Below, in pieces: positions 58,084-64,000 of a DNA stretch of 64,000 bases. The stretch spans positions 40,212 to 104,211 of the forward strand of contig NZ_JAJSBI010000033.1 of the NCBI RefSeq assembly GCF_021261325.1. The letters are read 5' to 3'. Source of the stretch: Streptomyces guryensis. GTDB lineage: Bacteria > Actinomycetota > Actinomycetes > Streptomycetales > Streptomycetaceae. A program made the translations under genes and the position numbers. The notes beneath the pieces are model-generated. The model was given only the letters and a program-made list of their open reading frames with translations, was not told where the DNA came from and did not search any database. The stretch's first letter is position 1; each line of letters begins with the position of its first letter.

Positions 58084-61080
58084 TCAAATGGTGGGCCGGT
58101 GAACCACGCGGCCGAGTGCGCGCGGCAGTGCCGCCCGGGAGGGGATGTCAAGCTTGCGGTAGATACGCCCGAGGTGGGTTTCGACCGTCCTGGTGCTGAC
58201 GAAGAGCTGCTCCGCGATCTCCCTGGTGCGTTTGCCCCCTGCCGCCAGTTCCGCGATCTCCCGCTCTCGCTCGGTGAGAAGGGCCATTGGCGCAGGGGCC
58301 TCGGCGTCCTGCGCCGTCACGACCGTCGTACCGATGGCGGCGCGGGACGCCGCCAGCAGGACCCTGGCCCTTGCCGCCTCCTCACGGATCCGCTGTGCGC
58401 CACAGGCCCGAGCGGCCTTTCCTGCCGTGTCGAGCCACTCCAGCGCCTGCTGGGGCCCATGGGCCGCGTGCACCGAAGGCGCCCCGGTCACCAGGGTCCA
58501 GGCGTGTTCCACCGGCAGGCCCGCGCGGCGGAACGACTCCGCGGCCTCGTGGAACAGCCCTGCCGCCATCCGGTGTTCTCCCTCGGCGGCGTGGAGCGCC
58601 GCCCGGGCTCTGCGCACGTGTTGCTGTTGCAGCGGCAGCCCCAGCTGCTCGGCCGCGCCCTCCCCCGCCCTGGCCCAGTCGCGTGCGGCGTCGAAGTCAC
58701 CGCAACGCAGTGCCGCGACGGAGGCGAGGGCCAGAAGAGAGGGCTGCCAGGCCCGCTGCAGCCGCTGCAGCCGCGGGCCGCCCTCCTCGACGAGGGTGCG
58801 CAGACAGCCTGCCGGGTCCCCGCCGAGGAACTGGGCGTGGGCGCGCAGGCCCACCGCTACGGCTGCCCGCCAGCCCCGCTTGCGCAGGGCCAGGGAAAGT
58901 CCTTCCCCGGCGAGTTCGAGCAGCCTGTCGGTGTCCCGCCGTGGCCGTGTCCACAGCAGCCCCGTCGCCCGCAGGATCATGGCGAGCCCGGCGGCTTCGT
59001 CGGCCCCCGTCATCCGGGCGAGCAGTTCGGCCTCGCCGGCACGGCGACAGAGGGACTCCAGACGCCCCGTCGTCTGGTCCAGATGGCACAGGGCCACCAG
59101 TTGGTTCATCCGGATGAACCTCCGGGTGGCACCCGTGGTCGCCTGCAATCCTCGTTCCAGATGCCGGTAGGCGTCGTGGAACCGCTCCTGGAACAGCTCC
59201 GCGCAGCCGAGCATCGCCAGGACGTCGGGCATGGTGACGGCAGCGGCGTCCGGCAGGGCGTCCACGATGCGGGCACACTCGGTGACCTCGGCGACAGCCT
59301 CGGGCAGCAGCCCGAGCTGGGTATCGCCGAGGGCGCCCAGGGCCCGTAGGTAGGGCACCGCCGGGCCGACCGCTCCGGCGGCCTCAATCGCCTCGCGGAC
59401 GACGTCACGTGCCTCGCCGTAGGCACCCCGGAACAACTCCACCCGTCCGTATGCGGTGATCAGTTCCGCTGCCGGCGCCGGCAGCGGAACCGGCAGGGGG
59501 CGGGGTATGAGGTCGAGTGCCGTCCGGACGACTGCTTCGGCCTCCTGGTGGCGGCCCAGCAACCGCTCCAGCTCTCCGCAGACGGCGTAGGCGCTCAGCC
59601 TCAGGTCCTCGGAGAGATCCGACTGATGACGGAGCAGATCGTGCACCAGGGAACGGGCTTCCCGCAGGCGGCCCACGGCGCTGAGAGCCCGGCAGCAGTC
59701 GAGCACCAGAACGACCCTGAGGGCGCTGATCCCGTCCCCGGCGGGCAGGTGGTCCAGCGCCAGGCGCAGCCAGCGGGCGGCCACGGCCGGGGACTTGGCC
59801 ATCGCCTCCGCTGCGCCCTCGACCAGAATCTGCCGGGCCTCCGCGCTGCCCGCGCCCACCAGGTGCTCGGCCTGCCGGGCGCGTCGGAGCGCCGACGCGC
59901 CTCGCGTGGTGAGCAGATCCAGGGCCCGTCTATGGGCGTTGACGCGCAGCGACGGCGAGGCGTGTTCCAGGGCGACGTGGCCGAGCACCGGGTGCCGGAA
60001 GACGTAGCCGCCGCCCCAGGGCAGCGGCCGTATCAGGTCCACTGCGACGAGTTCGGTGAAGGCTCCGAGGGTCCGTTGCAGGCCGAGGTCGGAGACCGCA
60101 GCGACGTCGTCCGGCAGGAAGGGATCGCCGAGAACGGCGGCGACCTGGACCGAGAGCGCGGCGTCAGCGGTGATGGAATCCAGCTCGGTGACGACGGGGA
60201 CGGCTTCCCGGAGCATGCCGTCCCGGTCCGGACCGGCACTCAGCGGCCATTCGTCCGGGTCCCACCGCGCAGCGACCAGGATCCGCAGCATCCGCGGGTT
60301 GCCGCCGGAAGCGGCCTGCAACTGCTCGGCGTATGCGCCGTCGATCACGGGTGCCGGGGAGGCGCGCCACTCGGTGTACGCGTGGTCACGCGCCGGGTCG
60401 GGGAAGGCGTGACGGGACGTGGTGTCGGCGTGAGACCCCCCGTGGCCGAGGAAGGTGGATATCGCCCGGAGATCCAGGGAGGACGGGGCCAGGCGAGTGA
60501 CCGAGCCGGTCTCGACTCCGTGTTGGAGCGCTTCCCTCAGTACCGGGCTGGACTGCCGCGGGCGGTGCGCCAGCGCCAGGACGAACGGGCCGGGCGGGGG
60601 TGTCCGGACGAGCTGCGCGATCAGTCTCGCGGAATGCTCGTCGCACAGATGCACGTTGTCGAGAACAAGTACGCCGCCGCGCCGCGCCGCCCAGCGGCTC
60701 AGCACGCTCCGCAGATCGTCGCCCGCCCCGGCGCCGAGCTCCCGCGGGATGGGGCAATCCCGTATCTCCAGGGCATCCAGCACCTCTGTGATGACCTGAC
60801 CGGGCTGCGGCGTACCCCGCGCGGCATGAACTCGCGCCACCAGTGCCCCCGCCTCAGCCGCCCGCTCGGCGAGCAGCCCGAGCAGGGTGGTCTTGCCGAT
60901 CCCCGGCTCACCGGTGACCTCCAGGATCGCTCCCCGGCCGTCGGTCAGATCCTGCACGACCACGGAAAGACCCTCGACCTGCGTGTGTCTGCCGTCGAGA
61001 ACGGCGCCGTTGTCATGGGTCGGATCCTTGGGGGCCAAGTACTCCTCTTCCCTTCCCTGGATGTACACGCGAGCGATCAC
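58084..61080 (-). CDS. LAL-type LuxR family transcriptional regulator
   Basis: About 998 residues. N-terminal ATPase: Walker A 'EVTGEPGIGKTTLLGLLAER', Walker B 'GGVLVLDNVHLCDEH'. A TPR-like middle part of helical repeats follows, and the C terminus is a LuxR HTH 'LTEREREIAELAAGGKRTREIAEQLFVSTRTVETHLGRIYRKLDI'. LAL regulators usually activate sugar use or antibiotic clusters. The start is uncertain: GTG 61080 or 61068 are used by preference, as the frame to 61200 has no good site. No target is obvious; the oxygenase-peptide cassette 1 kb away is a candidate. Confidence 0.85.
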   Translation of the reverse strand: MIARVYIQGREEEYLAPKDPTHDNGAVLDGRHTQVEGLSVVVQDLTDGRGAILEVTGEPGIGKTTLLGLLAERAAEAGALVARVHAARGTPQPGQVITEVLDALEIRDCPIPRELGAGAGDDLRSVLSRWAARRGGVLVLDNVHLCDEHSARLIAQLVRTPPPGPFVLALAHRPRQSSPVLREALQHGVETGSVTRLAPSSLDLRAISTFLGHGGSHADTTSRHAFPDPARDHAYTEWRASPAPVIDGAYAEQLQAASGGNPRMLRILVAARWDPDEWPLSAGPDRDGMLREAVPVVTELDSITADAALSVQVAAVLGDPFLPDDVAAVSDLGLQRTLGAFTELVAVDLIRPLPWGGGYVFRHPVLGHVALEHASPSLRVNAHRRALDLLTTRGASALRRARQAEHLVGAGSAEARQILVEGAAEAMAKSPAVAARWLRLALDHLPAGDGISALRVVLVLDCCRALSAVGRLREARSLVHDLLRHQSDLSEDLRLSAYAVCGELERLLGRHQEAEAVVRTALDLIPRPLPVPLPAPAAELITAYGRVELFRGAYGEARDVVREAIEAAGAVGPAVPYLRALGALGDTQLGLLPEAVAEVTECARIVDALPDAAAVTMPDVLAMLGCAELFQERFHDAYRHLERGLQATTGATRRFIRMNQLVALCHLDQTTGRLESLCRRAGEAELLARMTGADEAAGLAMILRATGLLWTRPRRDTDRLLELAGEGLSLALRKRGWRAAVAVGLRAHAQFLGGDPAGCLRTLVEEGGPRLQRLQRAWQPSLLALASVAALRCGDFDAARDWARAGEGAAEQLGLPLQQQHVRRARAALHAAEGEHRMAAGLFHEAAESFRRAGLPVEHAWTLVTGAPSVHAAHGPQQALEWLDTAGKAARACGAQRIREEAARARVLLAASRAAIGTTVVTAQDAEAPAPMALLTEREREIAELAAGGKRTREIAEQLFVSTRTVETHLGRIYRKLDIPSRAALPRALGRVVHRPTI

Positions 61081-61217
61081 GACCGTTGTCGTCGATTCGG
61101 ATATTAGGTCATGAAGTTGGCCGACTTGTGGGCTGAATGGTGACCTGCCTAGGGCCGGAGTCGGCAGCGGCCGCTGCTCGGCGGTGTTTTCGTGTGGCAC
61201 TGGACAGGGCCGTGCGG

Positions 61218-61663
61218 CTACGGGTCAGTGAGCGCTTCGATCCGTTTCGCGTACCGCGCAGCGATCCGGCGCGCCGACGCCTGCACCTCCGCAGCGGGGC
61301 ACACGGCCACGGCCACTCCTGCGGCGGTGCCCCACGTGGCGCCGGGCGGCGCAGCAGCCCGTGCCGCGGGTGGAGGCCGACAAGGTCACGTCCGTGGGGG
61401 TGGTGTTGTCTGTGCAGGGCGCGGGGCCCTCGCGGCGAGCAGGTCGAGCATCTCGTCGCGCCGGCGCGGCGGGGCAGACTCGCGCACGGGGCGTCGCGCC
61501 CCCAGAGGATCGACATCGGCGGCTTGCCCCGTGCCGCCGGCGCCCGGATCGCCCGCTCGGTGACCTCCTCCCACCCCTTGCCACGATGCGCGCCCGGACT
61601 GCGCGGCGCCCTCGCGAGCGCCCTGTTCAGCGGCAGCACCCCCTGCTGCGTCCACGGCGTCAA
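61218..61663 (-). pseudogene. Degenerate TetR-family gene
   Basis: One frame reads 'GWEEVTERAIRAPAARGKPP' then 'MSILWGRDAP', recognisable as a TetR HTH ('T...IA.RAGVGKPTIY..W.SRDA'). Neighbouring frames add 'DEMLDLLAARAPRP' and 'SARRIAARYAKRIEALTDP' before a stop at 61218-61220. No single frame covers the 145 residues, so at least two shifts occurred. The reading is tentative. Confidence 0.4.
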
Positions 61664-62027
61664 GGCATTCGCCCCGGACGGAAGCTACGTCCGGCCGCCG
61701 GGACCTCGCACAAACAGAAGCCCCTCCGCGCACAGACGCCGCACGCGGCGCTGCTCGCCTCCTCGCCAAGGTCATCGGGCCGGTCCAGCAACGCTCGCAG
61801 CCGGTCACCGAGAAGGAGGGGAGCCCGTCGCAACCAGTGGTCAACCCACTCCGCCATGGTGTGAGTTCCCCACGCACAGCCCGCCGCTCAGCAGTCGGGC
61901 CCCTCCCTCCGCATACCGCACAGCAGCGGCATACCGCAGTGCACGGACCCTGAGAACTCTCAGGTACTGCGCGGCGGACGCCGCACCTACGGTCCTGGTA
62001 CTGCCAAGGAGTGAGGGGGATGGGCTG
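61664..62027. other. Intergenic region upstream of the oxygenase gene
   Basis: No convincing gene between the TetR remnant and ATG 62028. The last 120 bp hold direct and inverted repeats listed separately. A reverse frame (61857-61660, 'VDHWLRRAPLLLGDRLRALL') has no recognisable homologue. Confidence 0.4.
61912..61971. promoter_or_regulatory. Repeat-rich control region before the oxygenase gene
   Basis: GCATACCGCA occurs twice (61912-61921 and 61930-61939, 18 bp apart). Next come nested inverted repeats: CGCAGT (61935-61940) with ACTGCG (61966-61971), enclosing the 16-bp palindrome CCTGAGAACTCTCAGG (61949-61964). ATG 62028 is 56 bp later. The layout suits a regulator site at a promoter. Confidence 0.55.
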
Positions 62028-63260
62028 ATGGCACTGCACTCTGACGGTGTGGACAGGACTTCCGCCGGACCGGACGGGTTCACGCTCGCCCGACTGATCG
62101 ATCCGGTGGATGAGGAGACCTTCCGGCAGGAGTACTGGGCCCGGCAGCCGCTCCTCGTCGGCCGGGGTGCGCCGGGTTACTTCGCGGAACTGCTGACTCT
62201 GGCCGACGTGGACCGGGTCCTCTCGCTCTCCAATGTCCGCGACGGCGACCTTCGCGTCGTGCGGGACGGCAAGGAAACCCCCGTCAATCAGCTCAACTCC
62301 CGCCGGGGAGAGGGCGGCGCGCACGGCCTGGAGGTCCTCTACCAGCATTACCGGGACGGCTCCACCGTGGTCGTCAACGCGCTCGAGCGGCGCTTCGCGC
62401 CGCTGCGGCGGCTGGCCTACGCACTGGGCACCGAGATCACCGCGCGCATCCAGGCCAACATCTATGTGACGCCCGCCGGGAACCGCGGCTTCAAACCGCA
62501 CTACGACACGCACGACGTCTTCATCTGCCAGGTGCACGGCAGCAAACGGTGGCAGCTCTTCGGGGCCCCGCTCGACCTGCCGCTGGCCAGTCAGCCGCAC
62601 AACAAGTCCCTACCCGAACCGACGGAGCCGCTCCAGGAGTTCGACCTGTGCGACGGCGACGTGCTCTACCTGCCGCGGGGCACCGTGCACGCGGGCACCT
62701 CGAACGACCGGACTTCGGTCCACATGACGCTGGGTGTGCACCCGGTCCTGTGGCACGACGTGTTTGAGGAGGCGGTGCGGGGCGCGGCCCACGCCGATGT
62801 CCGCTTCCGCCACGGGCTGCCGCTCGGCTTCGGCTGGGACGAGGCGGCACAGCGCACGGCGCAGGAGACCGCGGCCCAACTGGTTGCGGCGCTGGCCGAG
62901 CGGCTGCGGCCTCCGGAGCTGGTCGAGGCGTCTCTGGCGCGTTCGCTGGCGTTGAGCCCGCCGGACCTGCTCGGTCATCTGGCCGACCTGGAGCACCAGG
63001 CCGAGGTGGAGGCCGACACCAAGGTGCGTCGGCGGACCGGCCTGCCGTTCCGGCTGGGCGTCGACGGCCGACTGGTCAACCTGGACTTCCACGGCAAGAC
63101 CGTGCAGCTGCCCGCGCACGTGGAGCCCGAAGTGCGCTACGTGGCGCAGAGCGGCGGAGCGGGGTTCACCGCGGCCGGCATCCGCGGTGAGTTGGACGGG
63201 CCGGGGCGCCTCCTGCTGGTGCGGACCCTGGTTCGCGAGGGATTCCTCACCCTCGCCTAA
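62028..63260 (+). CDS. JmjC/cupin 2-oxoglutarate oxygenase-like protein
   Basis: 410 residues of the JmjC/Cupin_4 (YcfD-like) family. Fe(II) ligands are in 'GFKPHYDTHDVFICQVHG' (His158-x-Asp160) and 'YLPRGTVHAGTSND' (His221); 'IYVTPAGNRGFKPHYD' and 'SKRWQLF' complete the double-stranded beta-helix. The C-terminal part is a winged-helix-like dimer/substrate domain. Family members hydroxylate ribosomal or other proteins. Here a small acidic peptide gene and an exporter follow, so the target may be that peptide. ATG 62028 follows GAGGGGG. Confidence 0.85.
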   Translation: MALHSDGVDRTSAGPDGFTLARLIDPVDEETFRQEYWARQPLLVGRGAPGYFAELLTLADVDRVLSLSNVRDGDLRVVRDGKETPVNQLNSRRGEGGAHGLEVLYQHYRDGSTVVVNALERRFAPLRRLAYALGTEITARIQANIYVTPAGNRGFKPHYDTHDVFICQVHGSKRWQLFGAPLDLPLASQPHNKSLPEPTEPLQEFDLCDGDVLYLPRGTVHAGTSNDRTSVHMTLGVHPVLWHDVFEEAVRGAAHADVRFRHGLPLGFGWDEAAQRTAQETAAQLVAALAERLRPPELVEASLARSLALSPPDLLGHLADLEHQAEVEADTKVRRRTGLPFRLGVDGRLVNLDFHGKTVQLPAHVEPEVRYVAQSGGAGFTAAGIRGELDGPGRLLLVRTLVREGFLTLA

Positions 63261-63277
63261 GACAGTGACGCACTGTC
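63261..63277. promoter_or_regulatory. Hairpin between oxygenase and peptide gene
   Basis: GACAGTGACGCACTGTC: perfect 7-bp stem with a 3-nt loop, starting right after the oxygenase stop and 14 bp before the peptide gene's Shine-Dalgarno. It could set relative expression (processing or partial termination) or be an operator. Confidence 0.55.
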
Positions 63278-63304
63278 ATGGCCTTGTGAGAGGAGGTGAA
63301 AATC

Positions 63305-63478
63305 ATGGCGACATCGCTCAATCCCGAAGACATCCGGGTGCTGCACGCGGGCACGGTCGTCCGGCCGTTCAACGACGGAGGGGGAGGGAGCCCCAACAAC
63401 AGCGACCACCCCGACGGGAACTTCGACGGGGACATAGGGGACGACGACGACTGGGACCCGTGGGACGGCAAGAAGTGA
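63305..63478 (+). CDS. Asp/Gly/Asn-rich 57-residue peptide, candidate RiPP precursor
   Basis: A 57-residue peptide. The first part (MATSLNPEDIRVLHAGTVVR) is ordinary; from residue 23 it becomes low-complexity: NDGGGG, SPNNSDHPDGNFDGD, then IGDDDDWDPWDGKK. There are 12 Asp, 10 of them after residue 33. A near-perfect Shine-Dalgarno, AGGAGGTGA (63291-63299), lies 5 bp before ATG 63305. No signal peptide. The layout (flanked by a 2-oxoglutarate oxygenase and an ABC exporter) fits a RiPP precursor with leader then core. I know no described family with this sequence; an ordinary acidic small protein is the alternative. Confidence 0.75.
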   Translation: MATSLNPEDIRVLHAGTVVRPFNDGGGGSPNNSDHPDGNFDGDIGDDDDWDPWDGKK

Positions 63479-63558
63479 CCTGGCCGTACGGGTGAGGGCC
63501 GGGGCCGCGCGACGCGCGCGGCCCCGGCCCGGCCACACTGCAGACAGGAGGGGGGACC

Positions 63559-63882
63559 ATGCAGGCTCGGACACCGCTGGGAGAGCCACCGCCGCGCGTC
63601 TCGGCGCGCCGGGTCGCCGGACTCTTCCGCCCGTACGCCGGGCGGCTCACCGTGGTCCTGCTGATCGTCACCGGGTCTTCGGTGCTGGCGCTGGCACCAC
63701 CGCTGATGCTCCGCGAGTTGCTGGACGTGGCCCTGCCGCGGGGGCGGACGGGGCTGCTGACGGCACTGGCGGGCGGGATGCTCGTCCTCGCCGCCCTCGG
63801 TTCCGCGGCGGGCGTCGTCCAGTCCTATCTGACGCTGACCGTCGGTCAGCGCATGATGAACGACCTGCGTGGGGCGGTCTAG
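63559..63882 (+). pseudogene. ABC exporter, N-terminal fragment cut by an IS
   Basis: 107 codons from ATG 63559 (GGAGGGGGGACC upstream): 'VAGLFRPYAGRLTVVLLIVT' and 'ALAPPLMLRELLDVALPRGR', 'VVQSYLTLTVGQRMMNDLRGAV', the start of an ABC exporter transmembrane domain with no N-terminal C39 peptidase. The frame ends at TAG 63880-63882, where the IS sequence begins; homologues continue with 'YRHLQ'. The ATPase half is off-window or lost. It lies 80 bp after the peptide gene. Confidence 0.8.
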
Positions 63883-64000
63883 GGCCTGTTGCGAAAGTGC
63901 TGGTCACAGCCACTCGTTAATGGCTGCGACCAGCACGGTCGCTTCGAAGCGGACGGCGAGTTTGTCGTAACGAGTGGCGACGGCCCGGTGGCGCTTGAGA
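63882..64000 (-). mobile_element. IS5-family insertion sequence, partial (right edge)
   Basis: GGGCCTGTTGCGAAAGTG starts at 63882 right after CTA in the exporter, as expected for an IS5-type terminal repeat at a short TA-containing target (CTAG). The element runs off the window. Confidence 0.75.
63904..64000 (-). CDS. IS5 family transposase, C-terminal end
   Basis: The reverse strand reads 'LKRHRAVATRYDKLAVRFEA' then 'TVLVAAINEWL' and stop TGA 63904-63906. 'R.RAVATRYDKLAxRF.A.V..A.I..WL' is the conserved end of IS5-family DDE transposases, including the 'ATRYDK' C-terminal motif. The rest lies beyond position 64000. Confidence 0.88.
   Translation of the reverse strand, partial: LKRHRAVATRYDKLAVRFEATVLVAAINEWL

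Noticed and set aside
1..64000. tRNA, rRNA and CRISPR genes
   Set aside because: No cloverleaf with a CCA-side T-loop, rRNA block or regularly spaced repeat was recognised by eye; a tRNAscan or CRISPR finder run would settle it.

Overview
The window has the hallmarks of a Streptomyces chromosome. It is very GC-rich, uses GTG and TTG starts freely, and its stop and start codons often overlap (ATGA/GTGA). Typical families include a PASTA-less Ser/Thr kinase, a LAL-type LuxR regulator, DUF6421, DUF6986, DUF5134, DUF2630 and DUF6214 proteins, EfeO/EfeB, and IS110 and IS5 insertion sequences. No rRNA, tRNA or CRISPR array was seen. All calls come from reading the sequence; no database search was run.

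Layout. 1-308: frameshifted tail of an NPCBM-domain protein. 363-2606: divergent ROK sugar kinase and LacI regulator around a perfect 12-bp operator. 2614-9685: hypothetical protein, Ser/Thr kinase, DUF6986 aldolase-like protein, secreted EEP-family hydrolase, 17-bp-stem terminator, and etfB-etfA. 9906-13747: flavin reductase behind a Cys-ending leader peptide, divergent thioredoxin/DUF4395 pair, PlsC-type acyltransferase, and a B3/4 plus transglutaminase pair. 13830-17085: translationally coupled DUF6421-SDR-threonine aldolase operon. 17481-31612: GDPD, GNAT and VOC proteins, a large cytoplasmic glycoside-hydrolase-like protein, FUSC-MarR operon, PAP2-HAD pair, DUF2630 pseudogene, TetR, DUF6214, and an FprA-type ferredoxin reductase. 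31741-34598: NCS2 permease, then a divergent ArsR/old-yellow-enzyme pair with two matching operators. 34625-35290: extragenic repeat and P-type ATPase relic. 35358-38824: plant-polymer island with a CE1/CBM2 esterase behind a CebR-like box, a PL1 and a PL3 pectate lyase. 38917-41403: PaaX regulator divergent from an AidB-like acyl-CoA dehydrogenase. 41723-44378: efeO-efeB with a vestigial duplicated efeB start between them. 44584-49548: phosphoesterase, MFS, aquaporin, Rv1733c-like membrane protein. 49775-52342: two IS110 elements head to head.

From about 49.7 kb rightwards the window is visibly decayed. It holds insertion sequences, a uracil-DNA glycosylase cut after 41 residues, a broken WD40 paralogue, a DUF6585-like gene with an internal deletion, a degenerate TetR gene, and finally an ABC exporter cut by an IS5-family element.

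The most interesting locus is the last one, 61.9-64.0 kb. A JmjC/cupin oxygenase gene is followed by a 7-bp-stem hairpin, then a gene with a consensus Shine-Dalgarno for a 57-residue Asp/Gly/Asn-rich peptide, then a truncated ABC exporter. This looks like a RiPP-type (ribosomally made, modified peptide) cassette in which a 2-oxoglutarate oxygenase may modify an acidic peptide. That reading is inference. The last part of the cassette is interrupted by the IS5-family insertion.
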